Assembly (NCBI RefSeq): GCF_005116665.1
Contig: NZ_SWCJ01000009.1
Span: 1 to 64,000, forward strand
Direction of reading: 5' to 3'
From: Ferrimonas aestuarii
GTDB taxonomy: Bacteria > Pseudomonadota > Gammaproteobacteria > Enterobacterales > Shewanellaceae
DNA: 64,000 nucleotides
Shown here: positions 47,291 through 58,194 of the stretch, in pieces
How the letters are laid out: every line of letters begins with the position of its first letter
How positions within the stretch are numbered: position 1 is the stretch's first letter
Made by a program: the position numbers and the translations under genes
Notes under the pieces: model-generated
What the model was told of the DNA's origin: nothing
What the model saw: the letters and a program-made list of their open reading frames with translations, nothing else
The model's database searches: none

Positions 47291-48169
47291 ATGCTAGCCA
47301 CTGCACTGCAGATCGTATTTATAGTTGGCGCCTTGGTTTACTGTTTCATGCTGTACCAAGGATTCAAAGCGCAACGCTCGGAGATGGCCTCCAGCTCTAC
47401 CTCATACGCCAAGGTTGGCGCCGTTGGGGCATTCGCAAACTTCATGGATACACTGGGCGTGGGCAGCTTCGCCATTAAAACCGCGTTCTTCAAGCAGTTC
47501 AAATTGGTTGATGACCGACTGTTGCCAGGCACTTTAAATGGCCAATGCGTACTGCCGACCGTGGCTCAGGCCCTGTTGTTTATCGCTGCCGTCGACGTTG
47601 ACCCAACAACGCTGATCAGCATGATGGCCGCCGCCGCCTTAGGCGCGACCTTAGGGGCAAAATGGGTGTCAGGTCTAGACCGCCAGCTAGTGCGCTTAAT
47701 CATGGCGATGTCACTGCTGGTTGTCGCAGGCCTCATCTTGGCTGGACTGCTCGGTTGGTTCCCCATCGGCGGAGAAGCCATGGGTCTTAGTGGCACCAAA
47801 TTGGCTATCGCCATTGTGGGCAACTTCGTCTTTGGCGCGCTAATGAGTGTAGGCATTGGCCTGTATGCACCCTGCATGACTCTGGTTTACCTTCTAGGTA
47901 TGAACCCATTAGCGGCCTTTCCTATTATGATGGGATCCTGCGCCGTATTGAGCTTCTTCTCTGCGGGCACCTTCATTCGCAACGGCGCTTTTGATGCCAA
48001 AGCGGTGGTGGCTGTCGCCATTGCCGGTCCGATTGCGGTAGTACTGGCGGCAACGCTGGTAAAATCGATGGACGTTGAGATGCTTAAGTGGCTAGTCGCC
48101 GCGGTGGTGCTTTATACGTCAATCTCGATGTTTCGCTCTTGGAAGCAAGATCGCATCCTTGCCAAATAA
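47291..48169 (+). CDS. TSUP-family permease (TauE/SafE-like)
   Basis: Inner-membrane permease of 292 aa with about 8-9 hydrophobic helices in two repeated halves. Typical TSUP features are the early VGAVGAFANFMDTLGVGSFA segment and its repeat counterpart FGALMSVGIGLYAPCMTLVYLLGMNP. The family exports or imports sulfite, sulfoacetate and other anions; the substrate here is not known. It follows a LysR gene and ends at a strong terminator. Confidence 0.88.
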   Translation: MLATALQIVFIVGALVYCFMLYQGFKAQRSEMASSSTSYAKVGAVGAFANFMDTLGVGSFAIKTAFFKQFKLVDDRLLPGTLNGQCVLPTVAQALLFIAAVDVDPTTLISMMAAAALGATLGAKWVSGLDRQLVRLIMAMSLLVVAGLILAGLLGWFPIGGEAMGLSGTKLAIAIVGNFVFGALMSVGIGLYAPCMTLVYLLGMNPLAAFPIMMGSCAVLSFFSAGTFIRNGAFDAKAVVAVAIAGPIAVVLAATLVKSMDVEMLKWLVAAVVLYTSISMFRSWKQDRILAK

Positions 48170-48171
48170 CC

Positions 48172-48200
48172 AACAAGGGCTGCCATTGGCAGCCCTTGTT
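48172..48200. terminator. Bidirectional terminator between the TSUP and EAL genes
   Basis: AACAAGGGCTGCC pairs perfectly over 13 bp with GGCAGCCCTTGTT around an ATT loop. It lies directly between the two convergent stop codons. Confidence 0.85.
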
Positions 48201-49982
48201 CTATCTAAGCTCTGTTGGCTCTAACTCGAGATCATGTTCTCGCTGCTGCCAGCGCTGTTTAACTAAGTACTCAAACTTAACGGCTGGAACCGGCGGACTC
48301 ACCAGATAACCTTGCCCAGCTTCGCAGCCTTGGGACTTCATGTACTGATATTGGTAGTGGCTTTCAATGCCCTCGGCGGTCACCACCATATCCAGATTAT
48401 GGGCAAGAGAAACAATGGCTTGAACGATTGAGCTGTTCCGTTCATCTCGCTCAAGTTCAGAAATAAAGCTACGGTCAATCTTAACGCGATCGACAGGAAG
48501 GTTTTTCAATCGGGCGAACGATGAGTAACCAGTACCAAAGTCATCGATGGCGATGGCAATGCCCAACTGCCTCAATTGCCAAAGCTGAGCCACCATGCTC
48601 TTCCCATGCTGCAATAACATGGTTTCGGTCACCTCGATCTCCAGGCTCTCTGCGGGAACATGATGTCGTTCTAATGCCGCTTGTATCACTTCCACTAGAT
48701 CGCCATTCTCTATCTGTTTTACGGAGATGTTGATGCTGGTGTGTTGTAAAGGCAGTCCCTGATCAATCCAGCTTCGCACCTGAGCGCAGGCCATGTCGAT
48801 CACCTGATTGCCGATATCCACAATCAAGCCTCGGGCTTCCGCTTGAGGAATAAAATCTGCAGGAGTCAGCACTCCCCGTTCGGGGTGACGCCAGCGAATT
48901 AACGCCTCTGCACCGGTGATCATTCCCGACTGCAAGTGGAAAATCGGCTGGTAGACGAGGAAAAACTCCTGATTGTTTATCGCTTGTTTTAGCTGATGTG
49001 CAAGCCCCTGCTCCTTTGCCATCTGCGCCGCCATCTCGGCGCTGTAGCAATGCACCTTACAGCGCCCTAAACGCTTGGCTTGCTTCATCGCGACTTCCGC
49101 TTGGTGCAGTAAAGCGCGGGTACTGTGCAGTTGTGCGGTCATGTGGCTCAAACCCGCACTGGCACAGGTCAGTACATCGACGCCATCAACATACAATCGC
49201 TGATTTAACCGAATGATGATCTCTTTAGCCCAGGCCTCAATCAAATCAGCACGTTGATTGGGAATTACTACTAAAAACGTATCCCCGGTAAACCGCCCCA
49301 GATAGCCATCACTGGGCAGTGAATCGGCGATGATCTCAGCAATTCGAACCAATACCTTGTCACCAATTCTCAGGCCATACTCCTCATTCAAAGCACGGAA
49401 ACCATCGGCTCCGATGCACACAAGGCTTAGCTGCTGAGTATCAATGGCCATCTGTTGGCCGATGCGCTGCACTAAGGCGGCTCGGTTGGGCAATCCGGTC
49501 AGTGTATCTGTGTATTCAGACAAGCGAAGTTTATCTTCCACCTGCTTTTCTAAACTGATGTCTCGACCAACCGCAAACAGTGCAACGTCGTTCTCATTTT
49601 CGATTGGCACCGCATTTAACGTAACTTCGCTTTGAACCAACTCTCCCGTTTTTGCTTGGTGTACCCATTCAAAACGGTGGTAACCATATTTGATCGCGGA
49701 ATCGATCATCTTTTTGGCCAAGTTGGTCGACGTTTGCTGATTCGGCTGATACTTGGGGGAGATATCGGAGGGGCTCAGGCCAATGAGTTCTTCGGTGCTG
49801 CCATAGCCAAGTTGATTCGCGGCCATCTGATTACACCAGAGAAACCGCCCTTGATAGGTCACCCACATCATATCTGGAGACGCACTGAAGACGATCCGTA
49901 TGACCTCGAGGTAATCCAGCAGTGCCTGTTCGGTCAATTGCTTTTGCGGAATGACAAATCGTGCCAACTTTTGATGCTCCAT
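48201..49982 (-). CDS. PAS-GGDEF-EAL cyclic-di-GMP phosphodiesterase
   Basis: Signalling protein of about 593 aa without membrane helices. A PAS domain (about 20-145, with FSASPDMMWVTYQGRFLWCNQMAANQLGYG) is followed by a GGDEF domain (150-315) and an EAL domain (about 330-580). The GGDEF signature is degenerate (FTGDTF), so cyclase activity should be lost. The EAL domain is complete: GAEALIRWRHP, INISVKQI, EVTETMLL, AIDDFGTGYSS, VKIDRSFI, TAEGIES and GCEAGQGYLVSPP. It therefore most likely hydrolyses cyclic-di-GMP, tuned by PAS or GTP binding. I prefer the ATG at 49982; a TTG two codons upstream is unlikely. Confidence 0.93.
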   Translation of the reverse strand: MEHQKLARFVIPQKQLTEQALLDYLEVIRIVFSASPDMMWVTYQGRFLWCNQMAANQLGYGSTEELIGLSPSDISPKYQPNQQTSTNLAKKMIDSAIKYGYHRFEWVHQAKTGELVQSEVTLNAVPIENENDVALFAVGRDISLEKQVEDKLRLSEYTDTLTGLPNRAALVQRIGQQMAIDTQQLSLVCIGADGFRALNEEYGLRIGDKVLVRIAEIIADSLPSDGYLGRFTGDTFLVVIPNQRADLIEAWAKEIIIRLNQRLYVDGVDVLTCASAGLSHMTAQLHSTRALLHQAEVAMKQAKRLGRCKVHCYSAEMAAQMAKEQGLAHQLKQAINNQEFFLVYQPIFHLQSGMITGAEALIRWRHPERGVLTPADFIPQAEARGLIVDIGNQVIDMACAQVRSWIDQGLPLQHTSINISVKQIENGDLVEVIQAALERHHVPAESLEIEVTETMLLQHGKSMVAQLWQLRQLGIAIAIDDFGTGYSSFARLKNLPVDRVKIDRSFISELERDERNSSIVQAIVSLAHNLDMVVTAEGIESHYQYQYMKSQGCEAGQGYLVSPPVPAVKFEYLVKQRWQQREHDLELEPTELR

Positions 49983-50290
49983 CACCAATCAGTGGTCCTA
50001 CTCATTTAGTCTTTTCAAGCTAGACATTATCACGCTCAACATGAAGTTAAAAGTCCGTAACAGGCTAATTTGATTATGCTTTATAGAGCGTTTACCTGCT
50101 AGAAAACCTTGCAACAAATTGCCAGTAAGACTCTGCCCAGCTTCGATAGCATGATACTCTTTAAATGGTTCACTAACTGGTAAATGCTCCATTGCCGCTT
50201 TATAAACTGTGCTTTCAATGGTAACGAAATCAGTTAACGTCAAACCCAACTTATATGAACGAACAATAAACGCTTACAAGGATTTCTGAG
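49983..50290. other. AT-rich intergenic region without a supported gene
   Basis: This 308-bp region separates the EAL gene and yedI, which are divergent. An 83-codon frame on the minus strand (49998-50249) starts with TTG and lacks a ribosome site, so I do not call it. Promoters for both neighbours must lie here; none stands out. A GGATTTCTGAG stretch precedes yedI. Confidence 0.4.
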
Positions 50291-51193
50291 ATGGCTGCAG
50301 CCAATTTATTAACACTTCTAGATGACATCGCCTCACTGCTCGACGATGTTGCAGCAATGAGTAAAGTTGCCGCTCATAAAACCGCCGGTGTGCTTGGGGA
50401 TGATCTTGCGGTTAATGCCGAGCAAGTCTCTGGAGTGAAAGCGGATCGTGAGCTGCCCGTCATCTGGGCGGTGGCCAAAGGCTCGCTGCTTAACAAATGC
50501 ATTCTGGTGCCAGCCGCATTGGCAATCAGTCTCTTTATTCCTTGGTTGATCACCCCTTTGATGATGTTGGGCGGCCTGTTTCTCTGCTTTGAAGGCGCAG
50601 AAAAGCTGCTTGAGATGGTAAAAGGGGGCCACAAAACCGCCGAAGCCATTACCGATGAAGACCCGAAAGCACTCGAGCAGCGCAAAATCAAAGGGGCAAT
50701 TCGCACCGATTTCATTCTCTCTGCCGAGATCATTGTTCTGACACTCGGGGTCGTGGCAACAGCAACGCTGTCCACTCAAGTGTTGACCTTGGCAACCATC
50801 GCCGTGCTGATGACCATTGGCGTATACGGCTTGGTTGCCGTTATCGTTAAGATCGACGATGCCGGGCTTTACCTCAATCAAAAACCCAGTTCATCGGCCA
50901 AATTCATCGGCCGCCTGTTATTGGCTTCCGCCCCTAAGCTGATGAAGTCTCTGTCTGTCATTGGCACCATCGCCATGTTTTTGGTCGGTGGTGGCATTCT
51001 AAGTCACGGCGTCCACCAAATCAGTGAGTGGATCACCCTAGCCTCGACTGCCACTTTAGAGCTTCCGGCCATCGGCCACATCATCTCCGGCGTCGTAAGC
51101 ACGCTGCTCAACGGCGTCGTCGGCATCATCGCAGGTTTTATCGTTGTGGCGGGAGTTCATCTTGGTGCCAAACTAAAACCCAGCCAAGCCTAA
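50291..51193 (+). CDS. yedI: DUF808 inner-membrane protein YedI
   Basis: Membrane protein of 300 aa matching E. coli YedI (305 aa). The conserved N-terminus ANLLTLLDDIASLLDDVAAMSKVAAHKTAGVLGDDLAVNAEQV (described as residues 4-46) is the DUF808 hallmark, followed by about five hydrophobic segments, including LVPAALAISLFIPWLITPLMMLGGLFLCFEGAEKLLE (about 74-110). No biochemical function is established for the family. It is monocistronic and ends at a terminator. Confidence 0.92.
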   Translation: MAAANLLTLLDDIASLLDDVAAMSKVAAHKTAGVLGDDLAVNAEQVSGVKADRELPVIWAVAKGSLLNKCILVPAALAISLFIPWLITPLMMLGGLFLCFEGAEKLLEMVKGGHKTAEAITDEDPKALEQRKIKGAIRTDFILSAEIIVLTLGVVATATLSTQVLTLATIAVLMTIGVYGLVAVIVKIDDAGLYLNQKPSSSAKFIGRLLLASAPKLMKSLSVIGTIAMFLVGGGILSHGVHQISEWITLASTATLELPAIGHIISGVVSTLLNGVVGIIAGFIVVAGVHLGAKLKPSQA

Positions 51194-51203
51194 CAATGCA
51201 GCA

Positions 51204-51226
51204 GGGGGAGCACCCTCCCCCTCTTT

Positions 51227-51228
<2 letters not shown>
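51204..51228 (+). terminator. yedI terminator
   Basis: GGGGGAG-CACC-CTCCCCC is followed by TCTTTTT. It touches the end of the convergent GH63 gene. Confidence 0.9.
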
Positions 51229-53401
<2,173 letters not shown>

Positions 53402-53581
53402 TCATTTTACGGCATTAGTGTCGACGCTAGCACAACACTACCGATTTATTGAATATTTTATGCAAAGATAATCAATTGAACTCCAGCATGCAATCGCAGC
53501 ACTGGATTTACAGCTAACACTTGTACGCTTAAATTGGTTCTTCTATGATGGCCACTGATCCTAGCTGTTACAGAGATAACC

Positions 53582-54232
53582 ATGACAACAGATGTAACCC
53601 CTCCTGCCTACAGCGTTGGAGAAGAGATAGCGAATGCCATTACCCATGGTCTTGGCGTCGCCGCCGCCATTGTTGGCCTAACGCTCATGTTAACCAAAGG
53701 CATCGGTGTGCTATCGGGTTGGGAGATCGCCGCAGTCAGCATCTATGGTGCTAGCCTGATCCTGCTGTTTCTCTGTTCAACCCTTTATCACGCCATTGCT
53801 CATCCCAAAGCAAAACAAGTCTTTAAACGCTTAGATCACTGCGCCATCTATCTACTGATTGCCGGAACTTACACGCCAATGATGGTAATAAGCCTAGAGG
53901 GTTGGCAGTCAAAAGCGATATTGGCCACCATCTGGTCAATGGCCTTTATTGGCATATTTTTTAAAGCACTATTCGTCAATCGCTTCAAAAAACTGGCGTT
54001 AACAGCCTACCTAGTGATGGGGTGGATGTGCCTTATTGTCATCTACCCTCTTTATCAGGCGCTGTCAGCGCCAGGCTTTCACCTGCTTTGGATTGGCGGG
54101 TTATGTTACAGCCTTGGGGTGGTTTTCTACGTAGCAAAGCGGCTGCCCTTCGCCCATGCCATTTGGCACCTCTTCGTTTTAGGGGGCGCCGTTTGCCACT
54201 GTGTCGCCATTGCTCTTTATGTTATTCCCTAG
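53582..54232 (+). CDS. Hemolysin III / PAQR-family membrane protein
   Basis: Seven-helix inner-membrane protein of 216 aa. Family features are GEEIANAITHGLGVAAAIVG with the conserved His near the N-terminus, LCSTLYHA with the Ser and His of the putative metal site, LDHCAIYLLIAGTYTPM, and the C-terminal HAIWHLFVLGGAVCHCVAI. These conserved Ser, Asp and three His residues are the proposed zinc-hydrolase site of the PAQR/CREST superfamily. E. coli YqfA is a close family member. Despite the name, haemolysis is not implied; roles in membrane lipid homeostasis have been proposed. No operon partner. Confidence 0.9.
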   Translation: MTTDVTPPAYSVGEEIANAITHGLGVAAAIVGLTLMLTKGIGVLSGWEIAAVSIYGASLILLFLCSTLYHAIAHPKAKQVFKRLDHCAIYLLIAGTYTPMMVISLEGWQSKAILATIWSMAFIGIFFKALFVNRFKKLALTAYLVMGWMCLIVIYPLYQALSAPGFHLLWIGGLCYSLGVVFYVAKRLPFAHAIWHLFVLGGAVCHCVAIALYVIP

Positions 54233-54407
54233 GTGCTGTTGACTGTTCGTGATCATAGTTATGGCGAAAATCGGTCGTTCGATTCACGCATAGGGTTCAG
54301 ATTCATAAGTAGCCGTTTTCGAACTGACTTACAGAAACAAGCCAGGAACTCATCTCCAAAGATATACTACCCCAGTCAGTTTTCACTTTGAGTGACCACT
54401 GGAATTT

Positions 54408-54598
54408 ATACCAAGATGAATTAACTTAATATTGAAAACACTGTGTTTCTTAAATGGTTAAGCACAGAAATGAAAGACGCGACTTAGAGTATTAACGTAA
54501 GCTGGAATTTATTTTCAAGACAAACCAAGAAAAGCACATGCTGATATTGAGTTATTGAAATAATCGTGAACACCGCTCAAATTCAGCGCATTTGGTAT
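54408..54598. repeat. Possible degenerate MITE-like element
   Basis: Ends are ATACCAAGATGAATTAA at the left and TTTGGTAT at the right, giving a short terminal inverted repeat. The left end resembles that of the element at 37906 (ATACCA, TGA, ATTAA in the same order), and both contain AAGACGCGA (here 54474-54482). Internal symmetry is poor, so if related it is much decayed. Confidence 0.35.
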
Positions 54599-54708
54599 TT
54601 ATATTCTCCATTTAGCCACTTCAACTCAAACTGGTAAACGTCACCAAACACTTCTAAAGGCACCCCTTTGCCAATAGTGATATCGCCTCCATGCTGAATT
54701 TTAGGCAC

Positions 54709-54736
54709 AAAAAAGCCCTCGCCTAACGGCAAGGGC
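54709..54736 (-). terminator. Terminator of the cold-shock gene
   Basis: On the minus strand GCCCTTGCC-GTTA-GGCGAGGGC is followed by six T, 21 bp past the stop codon. Confidence 0.92.
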
Positions 54737-54757
54737 CTCGAATCTATTCGGTAAGCG

Positions 54758-54967
54758 TTAGATAACGTTTACGTTCTCGGCTTGAGGGCCTTTCTGACCT
54801 TGTGTAACCGTCATGGTCACTTGCTGACCTTCAACCAATGTGCGACGGCCATTACCCTGGATCGCAGAGAAGTGTACGAACACATCCTTGCCATCTTCAC
54901 GAGAGATGAAGCCAAATCCTTTTTCGTCGTTAAACCACTTAACTGTACCAGTAACTTGCTCAGACAT
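54758..54967 (-). CDS. Cold-shock domain protein (CspA family)
   Basis: Single-stranded nucleic-acid binding protein and RNA chaperone of 69 aa, one cold-shock domain. RNP1 is KGFGFI and RNP2 is VFVHF, inside [18 protein letters not shown] and [10 protein letters not shown]. The length and sequence are those of CspA/CspD-like proteins. An AGAAAGAGTTAG purine tract precedes the ATG. The 146-bp leader up to the end of dnaE2 is AT-rich and could serve as a cold-responsive 5' UTR, but I see no proven element. Terminated by a strong hairpin. Confidence 0.95.
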   Translation of the reverse strand: MSEQVTGTVKWFNDEKGFGFISREDGKDVFVHFSAIQGNGRRTLVEGQQVTMTVTQGQKGPQAENVNVI

Positions 54968-55113
54968 ATCTAACTCTTTCTAAATCAAAAACACGAGCGA
55001 ACCTTGTATCACTCGTTATCGAAGTCAATTATACGCGTGTTATTCAACTTTACAAACCTTCTGGTGATTTTTTTAGCAGTTTTCGCTAAAAAACATTAAA
55101 TGGCATCGAAGTT

Positions 55114-58100
55114 TTAACAAAAGTTTCGTGAGAAAATCCTCAATTTGCCAATTAAGTCACTTCTATCACAAAGTTTGCCAGCGATCAGGTGAACCACATT
55201 ATCGGCACTATCCACTTTTCCACGAACCTGCAGTATCTGTGCGGTCAAAAATGCCTGCCTTTGCGCCGATGCCGTTGCTTGCCACACCACCACATTGGCA
55301 TTTCCAGTCTCATCTTCCAGAGTCATAAAGGTCACACCACTTGCTGTACCTGGACGTTGACGCCCCACGACAACACCGGTCAATGACACTAACTGATCTT
55401 GGCGACAATTTTGTAGCGACTGTGCCGATTGCTGACCTTTCAACAGCCCTTGGCGCCTTAACATCGACATCGGGTGCTCCCCTAATGTCAGCCCCAATTG
55501 AGTAAAGTCTGCCAACATCTCATCCAGCGCTTCTGGTTTTGGAATTTGCACTTGACTCGCGATTGATTGTTCACCAAACAGGGGGAGCTGCTCCTGTACC
55601 GCCGCCAGTTGCCAACGCGCTTGATAGCGATGTCCTGCTAAACACTTTAGGGCATCGGCACTGGCAAGGCGTTCTAGATCCCCACGACTCAAGCCCAAAT
55701 TAGACAATTGCTGCGCTTGGTCATAACCATGGCGAGGACGCTCAAAAACCATGCGCTCTGCGCCTTGTTGAGATAACCCCTTAACCAGCCTCAGCCCCAA
55801 TCTGAGTGCCGGCTTACCATCTAACACCTCCAACGAGTGCTGCCACTGGCTGTGATTTACCGACACTGGCAACACCTCCACCCCATGGCGCTGGGCATCC
55901 TGTACCAACTGAGATGGCGTGTAAAAACCCATCGGTTGGCTATTAAGCAGCGCACAGCAAAACGCCGCCGGGTAATGGTATTTCAGATACGCAGAAACGT
56001 AAGCCAGCAAAGCAAAGCTGGCAGAGTGTGACTCTGGAAATCCATATTCCCCAAAGCCTTTAATCTGATTAAACACCTGCTGAGCAAACTGCTGCTCATA
56101 ACCACGCTCGCTCATGCCCCGAATCAGCTTTTGCTCGAACTTATCCAGTTGTCCATGACGCTTCCAACTGGCCATGGCTCGGCGAAGCTGATCCGCTTCC
56201 CCGCCACTAAAACCGGCAGCCACCATCGCCAATTTAATCACCTGCTCTTGAAAGATGGGAACCCCGAGGGTACGTGACAATACCTGTTTGACCTCATCAC
56301 TGGGATAACTCACCGCCTCATCGCCATTACGGCGACGCAGATAAGGATGCACCATGTCCCCCTGAATCGGCCCGGGGCGAACAATGGCGATCTGCACCAC
56401 CAAATCGTAATAACAGCGGGGTTTTAGCCGGGGCAACATGTTGGTTTGCGCTCGAGATTCAATCTGAAACACCCCAATACTGTCGGCCTGACACAGCATC
56501 TGATACACCTCAGGCTGTTCCCTATGCACCTCATTCATGCCATAGGGCGCCCCTTGCCAGTCGCTTATCAGGTCGAAGCAGCGGCGAATGGCACTGAGCA
56601 TGCCCAGCGCCAAGATGTCCACTTTCAAAAGCCCTAAGGCTTCCAGATCGTCTTTATCCCACTGAATTACCGTACGATCAGCCATCGAGGCATTTTCTAC
56701 CGGAACCAGCTCAGACAGTGGGCAGCTGGAGATAATAAAGCCCCCCACATGCTGGGACAGATGGCGAGGAAACCCCAATAACGCCTCAACCAAAGGCAGC
56801 AGGTGCTGCGCCATGGTGCCATCGGTTTCCTTACTGAGCCGTTGTTGAAGCTGCTGCTGCCAACTCTGTTTTGCGTCTCGGCGATCCACCTGTTTAATCA
56901 AGTGCTCTAAATAGCTCACCTCAAGCCCCAGAGCCTTACCCACATCTCGCATGGCACTCTTAAAGCGATAGCTGATCACCGTGGCCGCCAGCGCTGCCCG
57001 CTCTCGACCATATTTTTGGTAGATATACTGAATCACCTCTTCCCGGCGCTGATGCTCAAAATCCACATCAATGTCTGGGGGTTCATTACGTTCTTTAGAG
57101 ATAAAGCGCTCAAACAGCAGGTTAACCTGAGTGGGATCCACCTCGGTTATCCCTAAGCAATAACAGACCACCGAATTGGCCGCCGACCCACGGCCTTGAT
57201 GCAAAATCTTAGCCTGTTTGGCAAAGCTAACGATGTCGTAGATGGTGAGAAAGAAGTAGTGATAGTTAAGCTCATCAATCAAGCTCAGTTCAGACTCAAT
57301 CTGTTGGGCAACGAGATCAGGAACGCCGTTGGGATACCTTAAGTCGGCCCCGGCAAGAGTCTGCTGGCGCAGATACTCAGAGGCACTCATCCCCGCAGGC
57401 ACCACCTCAGCAGGATATTGATAACGCAGTTCATCCAGATCAAACTGGCACCGACTGGCGATGACTTGAGTTTGGGCAGTCCACTCAGGGCGAAAGCGCT
57501 TATTTATCGCCTCAAGTGGCTTGATGTAGGCCTCACCATTACCACTGAGGCGCCAACCGGCTTGGGCAAGGCTGCAGCCTTGACGAATGCAGTCCACCAC
57601 ATCCAATAGCGGTTTATCTTCACGTCTGGCCATGCGCACACCGCCAGCACACACCACAGGCCAGCCCCAAATCTCAGATAGCCGCTCCACCAGTTTCAAC
57701 TGATGGCCATCTTCTGGGGTGAAATGACGCTCCACCAGCAGCCAGGCTCGGCCCAGCCAATGCTCAATAAGCTCTGATTGGTGCAGGTTTAACTCTTCAA
57801 GCTCAGCGTCTCCGTTAGGCAACAGCAGCAGTAAACACTCATCTAAGCCGCTATAGAAATCGCCCCAATCAAGCTGATACTCCCCCTTCGGGCTACGACG
57901 TCGCCCTTGGGTAATTAAGCTCGATAGCTGGCCATAACCGACTCGGCTCGTTGCTAGCACCACTAAAGTGGCCTCATCCAATTGAAATTCACTGCCGATA
58001 ATCAGTTGAATGTCATGCTCTTTTGCCGATTCCCATGCTTTGACCACCCCGGCCAATGAGCATTCATCGGTGATGGCGATACCTCGATAGTCCTGGGCAA

Positions 58101-58194
58101 TCGCAGCCTCAATTAATTGATGAGGGTGAGCAGCACTGCGCAAAAAGCTGTAATTGCTTAGGCTGTGCAGCTCCACATAGTCAGAACCAGCCAT
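55114..58194 (-). CDS. dnaE2: Error-prone DNA polymerase DnaE2 (ImuC)
   Basis: C-family polymerase of the SOS mutasome, 1026 aa. The N-terminal PHP domain starts YVELHSLSNYSFLRSAAHPHQL and ITDECSLAGVVKA. The polymerase core has the catalytic aspartates in PPDIDVDFEHQRREEVIQYIY, then GRGSAANSVVCYCLGIT and SQHVGGFIIS. HhH and OB-fold regions follow (GVVVGRQRPGTASGVTFMTLED). DnaE2 lacks the beta-clamp C-terminal extension of replicative DnaE, as here. I choose the ATG at 58194 (MAGSDYVEL), overlapping imuB by 14 bp; upstream Met codons add an unrelated leader. Last gene of imuA-imuB-dnaE2, controlled by the LexA box at 60293. Confidence 0.95.
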   Translation of the reverse strand: MAGSDYVELHSLSNYSFLRSAAHPHQLIEAAIAQDYRGIAITDECSLAGVVKAWESAKEHDIQLIIGSEFQLDEATLVVLATSRVGYGQLSSLITQGRRRSPKGEYQLDWGDFYSGLDECLLLLLPNGDAELEELNLHQSELIEHWLGRAWLLVERHFTPEDGHQLKLVERLSEIWGWPVVCAGGVRMARREDKPLLDVVDCIRQGCSLAQAGWRLSGNGEAYIKPLEAINKRFRPEWTAQTQVIASRCQFDLDELRYQYPAEVVPAGMSASEYLRQQTLAGADLRYPNGVPDLVAQQIESELSLIDELNYHYFFLTIYDIVSFAKQAKILHQGRGSAANSVVCYCLGITEVDPTQVNLLFERFISKERNEPPDIDVDFEHQRREEVIQYIYQKYGRERAALAATVISYRFKSAMRDVGKALGLEVSYLEHLIKQVDRRDAKQSWQQQLQQRLSKETDGTMAQHLLPLVEALLGFPRHLSQHVGGFIISSCPLSELVPVENASMADRTVIQWDKDDLEALGLLKVDILALGMLSAIRRCFDLISDWQGAPYGMNEVHREQPEVYQMLCQADSIGVFQIESRAQTNMLPRLKPRCYYDLVVQIAIVRPGPIQGDMVHPYLRRRNGDEAVSYPSDEVKQVLSRTLGVPIFQEQVIKLAMVAAGFSGGEADQLRRAMASWKRHGQLDKFEQKLIRGMSERGYEQQFAQQVFNQIKGFGEYGFPESHSASFALLAYVSAYLKYHYPAAFCCALLNSQPMGFYTPSQLVQDAQRHGVEVLPVSVNHSQWQHSLEVLDGKPALRLGLRLVKGLSQQGAERMVFERPRHGYDQAQQLSNLGLSRGDLERLASADALKCLAGHRYQARWQLAAVQEQLPLFGEQSIASQVQIPKPEALDEMLADFTQLGLTLGEHPMSMLRRQGLLKGQQSAQSLQNCRQDQLVSLTGVVVGRQRPGTASGVTFMTLEDETGNANVVVWQATASAQRQAFLTAQILQVRGKVDSADNVVHLIAGKLCDRSDLIGKLRIFSRNFC

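Larger units (their letters stand above)
54233..54757. other. 525-bp non-coding region between hlyIII-type and cold-shock genes
   Basis: AT-rich sequence with no frame I would call a gene. It holds a possible degenerate MITE-like element at 54408-54598 and the cold-shock gene terminator at its end. Confidence 0.5.

Noticed and set aside
49998..50249. 83-codon frame on the minus strand before yedI
   Set aside because: It starts with TTG, lacks a ribosome site and has no recognisable domain; it lies in a divergent promoter region.
53416..53440. TAGTGT...ACACTA inverted repeat upstream of the GH63 gene
   Set aside because: Six-bp arms with a 13-bp spacer are expected by chance and no regulator gene is nearby.
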